In this document: positions 49,903-59,506 of the stretch, in pieces
Numbering within the stretch: position 1 is the stretch's first letter
How the letters are laid out: every line of letters starts with the position of its first letter
Notes under the pieces: generated by a model
What the model saw: only the letters and a program-made list of their open reading frames with translations
The model's database searches: none
Told to the model about the DNA's origin: nothing
Translations under genes and position numbers: made by a program
Assembly: GCA_020627705.1 (NCBI GenBank)
Contig: JAHDGJ010000003.1
Location: 124,001 to 188,000, forward strand
DNA from: Saprospiraceae bacterium
GTDB taxonomy: Bacteria; Bacteroidota; Bacteroidia; Chitinophagales; Saprospiraceae
Direction: 5' to 3'
Length of the DNA: 64,000 bases

Positions 49903-52179
49903 ATGAAACCAATCAACTTCCTTTTATTTGTTTTCTTTCTCACAGCCTATCATGGTATTGGACAAGAAATAAATACCAAAGGAAGTCAATCACTCAAACC
50001 AAAAAGGTCGCTCAAAAAAGAAAAAACCAGAGCAGTAGTTATTGGAGTGTCAGATTACCTTGATGAGCAAATACCCGATTTAGAATTTGCTCATAAGGAT
50101 GCTCAGGCCTTCGCCGATTATTTACAATCACCTGCAGGAGGTTCGTTATCCTCACAAAATCTCAAAATATTATTAAATGAAACAGCCACCGGTGGAAATG
50201 TACATGCTGCACTGGATTGGTTGAAGCTTGAATCCAAAAAAGGAGATAAGTGTTTTATTTATTTTTCTGGCCATGGAGATGTTGAAACTTTGTTTGAAAA
50301 TGAACCGGGTCATTTTTTGGTGCATGATTCACCGAGCGAAACGTATCAAATAAATTCTTTACGTGTGGAAGACCTTCAAACAATTGTGAAGCAGCTTACA
50401 AATGAAGTCGAAGCTAAAGTCATCGTAATCACAGATGCATGTAGATCTGGAAAACTTGCCGGATCCGCCATTAGTGGTGCACAAGCTACTGCGGCGGCTT
50501 TTTTAAATCAATTTTCCAATGAGGTGAAAATCATGTCTTGTCAGGCAGATGAATTTTCTTACGAAGGAGAACAATGGGGAGGAGGAAGAGGAATGTTTAG
50601 TTATCATTTGATCAAAGGACTAAAAGGATTGGCGGACAGAAACGAAAACGACCAAGTAAATTCGATGGAGCTCCAGCGTCATCTTGAAGATAATTTTGAA
50701 TTAGATCTAATGGATGCCCGACAAACTCCTGTCTTTGTCGGAGATCGAAGAGCAGTACTTGCACATATTCACAAAGAGAGTCTAAAGGCTATAGAGGAGC
50801 AAGAGTCCGAACAAAAATTGGATTCAGATGCTGCGCTAATGGATCAATTTTATACTGCATTGAAATCAAATAATCTTATTGAGGATGAGCAAAACTCCGC
50901 ATTGTATTTTTTAAATCTTTTGGAAACTAAAAATTCGGACCCAGCGAGAATTGCCATTGCTAAAGGAGATCTAATTGCAGGTTTGCAAAACGATGCACAC
51001 CAAGCCATCAATAAATATTTGTCTTTAGATCCCGAAGAGGTAAAACGAAGATGGAATGAAGATGGTTCTCAATATTTCAAATATGCAATGTACTTAGAAA
51101 AGGCTGCCGAATTATTGGGTGAATTTCATTACATCTATCCTCAAATAAAAGCCAAAGCCATCTATTTTGATGTAGTTGCACAACGTATTGATCTTTTTAG
51201 ATCTAAAGCGAAACCAGAAAACTATGAAAAACTGATCAAGCGACTTGAACAAGCATTGGTTTATCAACCTCGTTCTCCATTCATTAATAATGAGATGGGC
51301 GTACTGTTTACGTATTTAAAAAAATACGACCAAGCGCTCAATCAATTCAACATAGCATTAGAAATAAGTCCTACTTGGGCATTACCTTACAACAACATTG
51401 GCAGTGTTTATTATTCTAAATATCAAATTGACACCTCGATAGAATGGTTTCAAAAATGCATAGAGCTGAATCCTGAATTTTCTGAAGTTTATTCAAATCT
51501 ATATTATTCATTTATGGATAAAGGTGATTTTAAAAATGCCGAGAAAAGCGTTAGAAAACTTCTCTCATTTTATCCAAATCATCCTAATTACTCTAACGAT
51601 TTAAGTTTTGCACTTATCCAACAAAAAAATTGGGAAGAGGCAATAGAGATCTTAGACCAAAACATCATTAGCTATCCAAAAAATGAACTTTCCTATTTAA
51701 ATAAAGCGTATGCTTATGAATTACAAGAAAAAAATAAAAAAGCCTTAAGTGTTTTGAATGAGGTTTTAATCGTTAATCCAAATAATGTTTATGCACTTAG
51801 AAACAAAGGAAGAGTATGTTCAAAACTTAGCGATTACACATCTTCGATTAAAGAACTTTTGAAAGCTATAGAAATTGATCCTAAAAGCAATGCCCGAATA
51901 GAACTAGCGAAGAGTTATTTACACACAAACAGAATTAGAGAAGCAAAAGAAGAATTGGACTACTATTTAGATAATATAAACGCCAAAAGTCACGATGCAC
52001 TATTTCTTTTAGCTTGTGTAGCCGCTCTACAAGACAACTTTGAAGCCTTTGATCGAAATTTAAGTCTGGCAATAGACAATGGATTTAAAAATAAAATACC
52101 AATGGAAGAAAGCACCTTTCTTTCTTCCATTCGTACGAAAGAAGTGTATAAAAAACATCTTGCAAGGCTGAATAAATAG
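49903..52179 (+). CDS. Secreted caspase-family protease with C-terminal TPR array
   Basis: The 758-residue protein has a signal peptide (MKPINFLLFVFFLTAYHGIG), a caspase domain (about 40-290) with H124 in YFSGHGDVE and C180 in ITDACRSG, then a helical linker and about eight TPR units (AKPENYEKLIKRLEQALVYQ, NQFNIALEISPTWALPYNNIG, EWFQKCIELNPEFSEVYSNL). The two caspases here differ in architecture: one has DUF4384, this one has TPRs. The TPR array probably binds protein partners. It is flanked by two metallopeptidase genes. Confidence 0.92.
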   Translation: MKPINFLLFVFFLTAYHGIGQEINTKGSQSLKPKRSLKKEKTRAVVIGVSDYLDEQIPDLEFAHKDAQAFADYLQSPAGGSLSSQNLKILLNETATGGNVHAALDWLKLESKKGDKCFIYFSGHGDVETLFENEPGHFLVHDSPSETYQINSLRVEDLQTIVKQLTNEVEAKVIVITDACRSGKLAGSAISGAQATAAAFLNQFSNEVKIMSCQADEFSYEGEQWGGGRGMFSYHLIKGLKGLADRNENDQVNSMELQRHLEDNFELDLMDARQTPVFVGDRRAVLAHIHKESLKAIEEQESEQKLDSDAALMDQFYTALKSNNLIEDEQNSALYFLNLLETKNSDPARIAIAKGDLIAGLQNDAHQAINKYLSLDPEEVKRRWNEDGSQYFKYAMYLEKAAELLGEFHYIYPQIKAKAIYFDVVAQRIDLFRSKAKPENYEKLIKRLEQALVYQPRSPFINNEMGVLFTYLKKYDQALNQFNIALEISPTWALPYNNIGSVYYSKYQIDTSIEWFQKCIELNPEFSEVYSNLYYSFMDKGDFKNAEKSVRKLLSFYPNHPNYSNDLSFALIQQKNWEEAIEILDQNIISYPKNELSYLNKAYAYELQEKNKKALSVLNEVLIVNPNNVYALRNKGRVCSKLSDYTSSIKELLKAIEIDPKSNARIELAKSYLHTNRIREAKEELDYYLDNINAKSHDALFLLACVAALQDNFEAFDRNLSLAIDNGFKNKIPMEESTFLSSIRTKEVYKKHLARLNK

Positions 52180-52192
52180 GTCTACTTAGAAA

Positions 52193-52864
52193 TTACTTAT
52201 CCATTTTACAAACACAATCTATTTTGGCTTTTTCACGTATTCTATCTCTCAATTCTCGCATTTCTTGAGCATCATTTTCGTCTTCTACGTAAATCATAAC
52301 TCTATTCATTGCTTCATAATAAAACTGCGAACTAAATAATACGCTTGCTTCCATGCTACTTTGGTTACTAGCACCTTGAGTATAATAGTGGTCTTGCATT
52401 TTTAAAGGATTCAATACTGTATTTACGTCCTCTTGACTTGTAATAGTAAAGATTGCTTTAATTGAAAAAAGATTTGCTGGCAAACTCTTAACCTGTACAG
52501 AGTACGTCATTCCCACTTCCATATTCAATTGATCCATTGGAATTACATAACTCTTATCTCTTGTGTATTCTACATGGACTAGAGATCCAATGTCTTCGTT
52601 TTTCACTATAACTAAATAAGGAGAAATTTCCGAAGCTTTCTTCGGCAACCATCTTAGTAGACTTGGTTGAGCCAACATTTTGGCATCTTCATTTCCAGAC
52701 CAATCAATGTTGATTCCAATGGGAACCTGTCCGCTACCCGCTCCTACTCCAGATCGATCTCCACTTGATCCTTGAGCAAAAGATTCATTGAAACAAAAAA
52801 GAAGGCCACCAAGAAACAATAGGCAATAGCATACCTTATTGCTACAAATATTTAATGATTTCAT
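52193..52864 (-). CDS. Secreted hypothetical protein of the MBL-M48 operon
   Basis: A 223-residue product with signal peptide (about 1-31, ending FNESFAQ), a Gly/Ser-rich start (GSSGDRSGVGAGSGQVP), then a beta-rich domain and an acidic helical tail (DENDAQEMRELRDRIREKAK) ending CVCKMDK. I do not recognise it. It is the last gene after the cytoplasmic metallopeptidase (23 bases). It converges with the TPR-caspase gene with only 13 bases between stops. Confidence 0.6.
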   Translation of the reverse strand: MKSLNICSNKVCYCLLFLGGLLFCFNESFAQGSSGDRSGVGAGSGQVPIGINIDWSGNEDAKMLAQPSLLRWLPKKASEISPYLVIVKNEDIGSLVHVEYTRDKSYVIPMDQLNMEVGMTYSVQVKSLPANLFSIKAIFTITSQEDVNTVLNPLKMQDHYYTQGASNQSSMEASVLFSSQFYYEAMNRVMIYVEDENDAQEMRELRDRIREKAKIDCVCKMDK

Positions 52865-52887
52865 AATTAATATTGGTTTTAAGTTGT

Positions 52888-54684
52888 TTAAATATAAATT
52901 TTTGTTTGATCTGAGGTGTTTTCAATTTGAGTAACGTTTTGTTCCACTTGGTTTTCTTCCACTTCGTTTCTCGAGAGTTTTGATTGCTCTTCTTCGAGTG
53001 ATTCCCTAAAAAAATAAAGGCCTTTTAGTTGATTATTCTGAAAGCAAAATGTTGTCCCGTATGAAACATTACCATCTACTCGAACATAAACTAACAATTT
53101 TCCATTTGGAATTTTCCAGATCCATTTTGGTGGATTATATTCTTTGGTAAAAGCATCCATTGCGCTACCCAATTCAAACTCCATTATAGATGAAACTTGT
53201 TGCTCATCAATGCTTACTAAAGTAAAGCTTTGGCTACAATAATTTTCTTCTTCTATATATTTCTCCCACCTTATAACTTCGCCAAACTTTGTGTTTTCAA
53301 AACCTACGCCTGTATATATATTATATAGTCCACTTGTATCTTTTTCTATTTTCAAACTATTGGAAACAAGTTCAGGAAGATCTGTCAAAACTTTCTTTAC
53401 GATGTTTTCAGCAACATCCGTAGGCGATCTTTTGCCACTAAATTTTTCAGTTAATATCGTGTTGTTGCAGATTTTAACCAAAATATTTTCATCTATCCCT
53501 TCTCTTTTCAACAGCTCAAATAACGAATCCTCTAACGCTGTTTCTCGGTACTCAACTGCATCGTTTTGTGCGTTAAATTCTAAAACTGAAGCCATCATCT
53601 TTCTTATCTCACTTTTTTTATCTCCCCCTTTTTTCAAAATATTAGAATATTGTAAACCTATGAGATTAGATAAAGCAATAGAATAATTTTTATGCTGATG
53701 AGATATGAGTCGCAAACCACTTTCGATTTGACCTAGAGAGGCAGGTCCTTCATTTTTACTTTCACGTATTCTACGAAAATCTTCATGGCCTTCACTTTGC
53801 TGAAAATTTTCATTCGAAAAAGCCAATGATCCATGTTGATAATCTAAAGCGAATCCTATGTTGAAAAAAAGCTCTGGGTCAAACTGATTTTGTATCCGAT
53901 TAATATAATAGTTGTTTAATAATTTGGGAGTTGTGAGATAGTCTTCAATAAAATTGAAACCCTTCCAGGAAAAATCGCTATTAGAACATGCCATGGTTAA
54001 AGAACTTATGTCTAGTATGCGTTCTATAGTATTAAGCTTATCCGCAGTTTTTGTGATGTGCAATTTCCGTACCGGTAAGCTGCAGTACTTGGATGAGGAT
54101 CTTGCCATCGAACCAGACTCAACCATTAAGTTCAATAAATCATTGGCAATAATGCTTAAATTATACCCTGCCTTGTGGCAAAGAAACAAAGAGAAAAAAT
54201 CAGCTCGAGATTCGTGCTTTTTGGTATAGTGGTCTAGAACTTCTTGTTTCAATTGAGGCACTACATCTTTATCCACTTTTTGCTGACTTAGCGCCTTCGA
54301 AATTATATGTTCTAATTCGTCATCAATGTGTTCTTCAAAAAAAAAGTACTCTGCATCTTCATGAAGAATATGCATTAACTCGTGCCCTAAAACAAAAGCC
54401 AAAGCATTATCTACATTTTCCTCTAATGTGACTCCCCCTTTTTTGATGAGTTGCGTGGCTACTTCCACACAGGCCTCATAGGTGGTCACATCCATTTCTA
54501 TTTGCATGCCATAGGCAAGCGCAATAGAAAAACCAGAATTTTCAATGTTATCAATTACTGTTAAAAAAGGAGGGTCATTTTCGTTGAGACCAGCGGCGTG
54601 TTTAAGGTTTAGAAATACCTTTTGTGATGCTTCATTAGCAATATTCTTGCGCTCTTGGAGCGTCAGTTTAGTGGAAGTTGACAT
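52888..54684 (-). CDS. M48-like metallopeptidase without signal peptide
   Basis: A 598-residue paralogue of the secreted peptidase at 47970-49841. The zinc site is HELMH (101-105) in NALAFVLGHELMHIL, with E158 in KHESRADFFSLFLCHKAGY. Both proteins share a stretch before the motif (DPPFLTVIDNIENSGFSIAL here, PPFFHLVRRLPNQNFSIAM there) and a similar C-terminus. It starts MSTSTKLTLQERKN, with no signal peptide, so it appears cytoplasmic. It sits 24 bases after the TlpA-like gene. The substrate is unknown. Confidence 0.78.
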   Translation of the reverse strand: MSTSTKLTLQERKNIANEASQKVFLNLKHAAGLNENDPPFLTVIDNIENSGFSIALAYGMQIEMDVTTYEACVEVATQLIKKGGVTLEENVDNALAFVLGHELMHILHEDAEYFFFEEHIDDELEHIISKALSQQKVDKDVVPQLKQEVLDHYTKKHESRADFFSLFLCHKAGYNLSIIANDLLNLMVESGSMARSSSKYCSLPVRKLHITKTADKLNTIERILDISSLTMACSNSDFSWKGFNFIEDYLTTPKLLNNYYINRIQNQFDPELFFNIGFALDYQHGSLAFSNENFQQSEGHEDFRRIRESKNEGPASLGQIESGLRLISHQHKNYSIALSNLIGLQYSNILKKGGDKKSEIRKMMASVLEFNAQNDAVEYRETALEDSLFELLKREGIDENILVKICNNTILTEKFSGKRSPTDVAENIVKKVLTDLPELVSNSLKIEKDTSGLYNIYTGVGFENTKFGEVIRWEKYIEEENYCSQSFTLVSIDEQQVSSIMEFELGSAMDAFTKEYNPPKWIWKIPNGKLLVYVRVDGNVSYGTTFCFQNNQLKGLYFFRESLEEEQSKLSRNEVEENQVEQNVTQIENTSDQTKIYI

Positions 54685-54708
54685 TCTAATGGAAGATAAT
54701 GTTTTAAG

Positions 54709-55176
54709 TTATGGAATTTCTAACAACCATTTCTCAAAATCTTTGAATATATCACGGTTGGATTTTTCGGACAAATAAACCAATCTTCCATTTTTATTTA
54801 TGATTTCATATCTAGGCAAACTTGTTATCTGATAATCCATCATCACTTGATCATAGTTTTCTACAATAAAATGATGACCAATGATATCTTGCTTCTCCAA
54901 TGCCTCCAACCAATGAGTCCTGTCTTTATCCATAGAAACATTGAGCAAAACTACGCCCATATCCAATAGCTTTCTTCTGACTTCCTTGTACTTGTAAAAA
55001 TTATGTTTACAAGCCCCACACCAGCTTGCCCAAAAACTAAGATATACGACTTGTCCTCTAAAATCTTCTAGCTCCAATTCTTGATCCGTTGCGTCTTTGA
55101 ATTTTACGTTAACAGCTTCTTGACTTTGTAAGCAGTTTGCACAAAGTAAAAATGACCAGAGCAAATACCTTTTCAT
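54709..55176 (-). CDS. TlpA-like periplasmic thioredoxin
   Basis: A 155-residue protein with an N-terminal signal peptide (MKRYLLWSFLLCANCLQS) and the active site WASWCGACK, with the TlpA/AhpC-type YLSFWASWCG start and the cis-Pro loop SLPRYEIINKNGRLVY. Its ATG shares a base with the stop of the MBL gene (TAATG). It probably reduces or oxidises envelope thiols and may serve the operon's secreted proteins. Confidence 0.9.
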   Translation of the reverse strand: MKRYLLWSFLLCANCLQSQEAVNVKFKDATDQELELEDFRGQVVYLSFWASWCGACKHNFYKYKEVRRKLLDMGVVLLNVSMDKDRTHWLEALEKQDIIGHHFIVENYDQVMMDYQITSLPRYEIINKNGRLVYLSEKSNRDIFKDFEKWLLEIP

Positions 55177-56066
55177 TAATTCTCTCTAGTTAGGTCAGTC
55201 CAAATGGTGTCAATAAAAGATTCTGCATTAATAAAACCAGCACCCCATGATTCGAAACCTTTGTCTAATCCTGCATTTTTTAATTCCTCTATGGACAATC
55301 CTTCTTCAATTCCTGTGGAGACCCGATCGCGCATAATCTTGAGCATAGATAAATAATTCTTTAGGTCTTTAGTATTCGCCAAGTCTCCATGTCCAGGTAT
55401 AATCTTCGTGTCTTGGTCCAAATAAAACAAAGCATTTTCAACAGAAGAGATATATCCATCTATGGTCCCTCCACTGGAAAAATCAATATATGGAAAGCGG
55501 TCTTTAAAAAAAGTATCGCCCATATGAATAATATTTCTATCCACAAATGCAACTTGAGTATCACCGTCCGTATGTCCATTGGGGTGGTGGAGCAATACAA
55601 TAAGTTGAGAATCAAATCGAATTTCCATACGATTAGTATAAACTATATCTGGCCAAAAACTTTCTGGCTTGGCCTCGACCGTAGCTTGAAACGCCTTTAT
55701 AAATTGATCCTCCGAAAGTCTTTTGTGGACATTTTGATGGGCAATAATATCTGCCTTATTAAAATTTTCGTTGCCTCCTGTGTGGTCTCCTTGATAATGA
55801 GTATTGATCAAATATTTGATTGGACGCTCTCCACCTAGCTCAGTAATTTTAGCTCGAATTTTTTCTGACAATGGAGCAAATTGACAGTCGATCATTAATA
55901 TTTCCTCTACTCCAACATAGATCAAAATATTTCCACCACTTCCCTGCAGCATGTAAAAATTGGAATCAACTTCTAGAGCAGAAATTTCAATTTTCGAGAA
56001 ATCTCTTTGTGCAAATGTTAAATGTGTTAAGAGTAGGCAAACGAATAAGAAAGTTATTTTCTTCAT
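55176..56066 (-). CDS. MBL-fold metallohydrolase with altered zinc site
   Basis: A secreted beta-lactamase-fold protein (signal peptide MKKITFLFVCLLLTHLTFAQ). The metal motif is H90-Y-Q92-G-D94-H95: the second His of HxHxDH is replaced by Gln (codon CAA). Other zinc ligands are in place: NGHTDGD (about 170), HMGDTFF and PGHGDLA. Length is 296. It starts the operon with the TlpA, M48 and secreted genes. Substrate unknown; the ring-opening of beta-lactams cannot be inferred. Confidence 0.85.
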   Translation of the reverse strand: MKKITFLFVCLLLTHLTFAQRDFSKIEISALEVDSNFYMLQGSGGNILIYVGVEEILMIDCQFAPLSEKIRAKITELGGERPIKYLINTHYQGDHTGGNENFNKADIIAHQNVHKRLSEDQFIKAFQATVEAKPESFWPDIVYTNRMEIRFDSQLIVLLHHPNGHTDGDTQVAFVDRNIIHMGDTFFKDRFPYIDFSSGGTIDGYISSVENALFYLDQDTKIIPGHGDLANTKDLKNYLSMLKIMRDRVSTGIEEGLSIEELKNAGLDKGFESWGAGFINAESFIDTIWTDLTREN

Positions 56067-56177
56067 AATTCTTAATGAACTGTGAATATCGGTTAAACAT
56101 AGTTTAAATGCCTAATTAGCTGTTAATCTCTCCGCAATTACACTCTAATTTTAGGTTAGAATCAAACAGCAACTACT

Positions 56178-56861
56178 ATGAAAAAAGTACTATTATTCGC
56201 ACTACTCGGATTATTTTTTGCATCATGTAGTCCAAAAAGATTTGTGACGCACGATTATTATCGATATGCAAAATCTCACAAAACAATCGCCGTATTGCCT
56301 TTTGAAAATTACTATACCGGACGTTTGCCAAAAGGAATGACCATGGAAGATGTTGAAGGCCTTCAAGAGGCTGAAGCTGTTTTATTTCAGCGATCACTCT
56401 ATTTTCAACTTCTTGAAGAATCTAGAATGAGTCGCAAAAAAGGAATTCGAATCTCAATTCAAAACATTGAAAGAACGAATACCCTTTTGGAAGAGGCAGG
56501 CATAACACTTAAAGATTCTTGGAACATGAGTCCTTCAAAGCTAGCTGCCGCATTAAATGTAGATGCAGTGGTCAAAGTAGATCTACATAAGGATTTTTGG
56601 TTGACTGATGGAGAATCGCTCGCCATTGATGTGGCTACAGAAGTTATTGGATTAGCTTTTCCAAGATTGACAGGCAGCAACCGATTGACGAGAACGTCAG
56701 AAATGTATATAAATGCCAACCTCATTGATGGTCAAGAGGGTGTTTCTTTATGGTCATGGAATCGTAAAATAGACACCGATTGGAACTGCGAAACTGATGA
56801 GGCCATTGCTCGAGTAAACCACCAAATTTCTAGAAGGTTCCCTTACCGAGATAATATGTAA
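56178..56861 (+). CDS. CsgG/LpoB-like lipoprotein
   Basis: A 227-residue lipoprotein (Cys17 in LLGLFFASCSPKR). After the signal comes HKTIAVLPFENYY, the strand that begins the CsgG/LpoB-type fold, then a helical stretch and VDAVVKVDLHKDFW. CsgG-like lipoproteins export amyloid or activate peptidoglycan enzymes. The family assignment is inference from fold pattern; no csg genes are nearby. It is monocistronic and followed by a strong terminator. Confidence 0.6.
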   Translation: MKKVLLFALLGLFFASCSPKRFVTHDYYRYAKSHKTIAVLPFENYYTGRLPKGMTMEDVEGLQEAEAVLFQRSLYFQLLEESRMSRKKGIRISIQNIERTNTLLEEAGITLKDSWNMSPSKLAAALNVDAVVKVDLHKDFWLTDGESLAIDVATEVIGLAFPRLTGSNRLTRTSEMYINANLIDGQEGVSLWSWNRKIDTDWNCETDEAIARVNHQISRRFPYRDNM

Positions 56862-56928
56862 AAGAATAGAGAACATCAAAAGCGTGACATAATCACGTGG
56901 ATCAAATAAAAGTTCGTTTTTAAAATAG

Positions 56929-56961
56929 AAAAGCTCGTCTAAAAAATAGATGAGCTTTTTT
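56929..56961 (+). terminator. Intrinsic terminator before aspS
   Basis: AAAAGCTCGTCTA (56929-56941) and TAGATGAGCTTTT (56947-56959) form a 13-bp stem with one G-T wobble and an AAAAA loop, followed by more T. Confidence 0.9.
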
Positions 56962-56993
56962 ATTTAAATACTGATAATCATAAGCACATCGTA

Positions 56994-57001
56994 TACCTTT
57001 G
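56994..57001 (+). promoter_or_regulatory. -7 element TACCTTTG of aspS
   Basis: TACCTTTG matches TAnnTTTG exactly, 25 bases before the ATG at 57026. It overlaps the TTG at 56999, which rules out that TTG as the start codon. No -33 TTG is seen at the expected spacing. Confidence 0.55.
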
Positions 57002-57025
57002 CATCCTTTAAAAAAAGTGCAAAAA

Positions 57026-58801
57026 ATGTTTCGATCTCATAATTGTGGTGCGTTACGCATTTCGGATGTAGGCAATGAAGTAACACTCAGCGGATGGGTG
57101 CAAATTAGTAGAGATTTAGGAGGATTGACCTTTGTAGATCTCCGAGATAGGTATGGCATAACTCAACTCGTTTTCAATATGGATGAAAACGAAGATCTTT
57201 GCTCAAGAGCAAGAAAGCTGGGAAGGGAGTTTGTTATACAAGCCACTGGAATAGTGCGCGAAAGGAGTAATAAAAATCCAAACAGGGCCACTGGAGAAAT
57301 AGAAATAGAAGTAAAATCCCTCAATGTTTTAAATGTTTCTAAAACTCCTCCTTTTACCATTGAGGAAGAATCAGATGGAGGAGATGAATTGAGAATGCAA
57401 TACAGATATTTGGATTTGCGCAGAAGCCCGTTGCAAAACAATATCCTGTTTAGATCCAAACTTGCTATCGAAACTAGAAAATACCTCGATGGTCAAAATT
57501 TTGTTGAAGTAGAAACGCCTGTACTTATAAAAACTACTCCCGAGGGTGCTCGTGATTTTGTTGTACCGAGTAGAATGAATCCTGGACAATTTTATGCCTT
57601 GCCCCAATCACCGCAAACTTTCAAACAGATTTTGATGGTTGCCGGATTTGATAGATATTTTCAGATTGTAAAGTGTTTTAGAGATGAGGATTTACGCGCA
57701 GATCGACAACCAGAGTTTACTCAAATAGATTGCGAAATGGCCTTTGTCACAAGAGATGAAATCTTAGACACCTTCGAAGGTCTTACCAAGTATTTGTTTA
57801 AAACGATCAAAGGAATTGAACTTCAAGATTTTCCTAAAATGTCCTACGACGAAGCAATGAGAAGATATGGAAGCGACAAACCTGATGTTCGTTTTGACAT
57901 GGAGTTTATCGATTTTGCCAGTGATATGAAAGGAAAAGGGTTCGGAGTATTCGACAATGCCGAGGCTATTATTGGAATTTGTGCTGAAGGAATTGCCGAA
58001 AAATACTCAAATAAAGACCTTAAAAATCTTACCGAGTGGATGCAACGTCCACAAATAGGAGCTAAAGGCTTGGTCTACATAAAATACAATGAAGACGGAT
58101 CAATCAAATCTACCATAGGTAAGTTTTACGACGATGCATTTTTAAAAGCACTTGGAGAAAAGTTTGGAGCTAAAACAGGAGACATCATATTCATGCTCAG
58201 TGGGGAAGAAGAAAAAACAAGAAAGCAACTCAATGAGCTTCGTTTAGAAATGGGTCAACGTATGGGACTGATCAAAGAGGGAGATTTTAAACCTTTGTGG
58301 GTCGTGGATTTTCCTTTACTAGAATGGGACGAAGAGTCTGAGCGTTTTCATGCAATGCACCATCCATTTACATCACCAAAACAAGAAGAAATTGGACGTA
58401 TGTTAAACGGGGATCACGAAACCATGAAATCCCTCAAAGCCGATGCATACGATTTGGTAATAAATGGCGTTGAAATAGGTGGAGGCTCAATACGAATCCA
58501 TGATAGAGATTTGCAATCTAAAAATTTCGACTTGCTGGGATTTAGCAAAGAAGAAGCAGAAAAACAATTTGGATTTTTGTTAGGTGCTTTCGAATATGGT
58601 GCTCCACCCCATGGAGGAATCGCTTTTGGATTTGATCGACTTTGTGCCGTATTAAACGGAAAAAATTCAATCAGAGATTTTATAGCATTCCCAAAAAACA
58701 ATCAAGGAAGAGACATGATGATTGATGCCCCTTCTGACATTCATCAAGAACAACTCGACGAACTATATCTGGATACAACTTATAGTAAAGAGGAAAATTG
58801 A
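57026..58801 (+). CDS. aspS: Aspartyl-tRNA synthetase
   Basis: AspRS charges tRNA-Asp. The 591-residue protein, starting [16 protein letters not shown], has the OB-fold anticodon domain ([25 protein letters not shown]), class II motif 1 ([20 protein letters not shown]), motif 2 ([19 protein letters not shown]) and motif 3 ([11 protein letters not shown]), plus the GAD insertion typical of bacterial AspRS. The start was set at 57026 because a -7 element overlaps the upstream TTG. Its stop is 2 bases before the GTG of the CHAP-domain gene. Confidence 0.97.
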   Translation: MFRSHNCGALRISDVGNEVTLSGWVQISRDLGGLTFVDLRDRYGITQLVFNMDENEDLCSRARKLGREFVIQATGIVRERSNKNPNRATGEIEIEVKSLNVLNVSKTPPFTIEEESDGGDELRMQYRYLDLRRSPLQNNILFRSKLAIETRKYLDGQNFVEVETPVLIKTTPEGARDFVVPSRMNPGQFYALPQSPQTFKQILMVAGFDRYFQIVKCFRDEDLRADRQPEFTQIDCEMAFVTRDEILDTFEGLTKYLFKTIKGIELQDFPKMSYDEAMRRYGSDKPDVRFDMEFIDFASDMKGKGFGVFDNAEAIIGICAEGIAEKYSNKDLKNLTEWMQRPQIGAKGLVYIKYNEDGSIKSTIGKFYDDAFLKALGEKFGAKTGDIIFMLSGEEEKTRKQLNELRLEMGQRMGLIKEGDFKPLWVVDFPLLEWDEESERFHAMHHPFTSPKQEEIGRMLNGDHETMKSLKADAYDLVINGVEIGGGSIRIHDRDLQSKNFDLLGFSKEEAEKQFGFLLGAFEYGAPPHGGIAFGFDRLCAVLNGKNSIRDFIAFPKNNQGRDMMIDAPSDIHQEQLDELYLDTTYSKEEN

Positions 58802-58803
58802 TA

Positions 58804-59481
58804 GTGGAAAAAACACAAATACAGGCACTTGTCATTACGCTACTAATCATAGGTGGACTGACATATTTCGCCCTACCCGATTCTATTGTTGATGGTATAA
58901 AACTTCCTGAGTGGAATGTATCCTCCAATGACAGCGGTAAAAAAAATACGACCAATACCAAAACCAAAAGGGTTTCTTCTTCAAAACATGTTACTCGAAA
59001 AATTATTGATTCTCATTACGGTGTTCCGGTGTATCATAATGGTTCTTTAGGATCCGTATATGGCAGAAACATCACTCCAGATGGATATAACCTTGGATTA
59101 AAATATCAGTGCGTAGAATTCGTAAAACGTTTTTACTACGAGTATTACAATCATAAAATGAAACAAAGTTATGGACATGCCAAAGAGTTTTTTGATTGGT
59201 CAGTTGGTGACGGAGAGTTTAATGATAAGCGCGGGTTAAACCAATATAAAAATGGCAGCGCTTATCCTCCAAAAGAAAATGCCATCATTGTTTTTCGACC
59301 TGACCGAAACAATTCTTTTGGGCATGTGGGGATCATTTCTTCGATCAAATCAGGTAAAGTACAGATGATTTCTCAAAATAATGGACACGCGCAAAAACCA
59401 AGAAGCACCTTCCCATTGGTTTTTGAAAATGGTAAATACAGGATTGATCACGACCATGTAATCGGCTGGTTGTCCAGATAA
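58804..59481 (+). CDS. Membrane-anchored CHAP-domain amidase-like protein
   Basis: The start is GTG at 58804, 2 bases after aspS; a TTG at 58798 would overlap aspS. The 225-residue protein has an N-terminal transmembrane helix (about 7-23), a Ser/Thr/Lys linker, and a CHAP domain with catalytic C103 in LKYQCVEFVKRF and H174 in NSFGHVGIISSI, typical of peptidoglycan amidases or endopeptidases. It likely acts on the cell wall in the periplasm. Coupling to aspS is probably just co-transcription. Confidence 0.88.
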   Translation: MEKTQIQALVITLLIIGGLTYFALPDSIVDGIKLPEWNVSSNDSGKKNTTNTKTKRVSSSKHVTRKIIDSHYGVPVYHNGSLGSVYGRNITPDGYNLGLKYQCVEFVKRFYYEYYNHKMKQSYGHAKEFFDWSVGDGEFNDKRGLNQYKNGSAYPPKENAIIVFRPDRNNSFGHVGIISSIKSGKVQMISQNNGHAQKPRSTFPLVFENGKYRIDHDHVIGWLSR

Positions 59482-59506
59482 GGAAAGCAATTTTTATATT
59501 TAATTG

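Noticed and set aside
41284-52179. A caspase-gasdermin antiphage defence system.
   Set aside because: Both caspases have signal peptides and no gasdermin-like gene lies beside them, so a cytoplasmic defence pair is not supported.
56999-57025. TTG start for aspS, giving nine extra residues.
   Set aside because: The TTG overlaps the -7 promoter element TACCTTTG; the ATG at 57026 gives the normal AspRS N-terminus.
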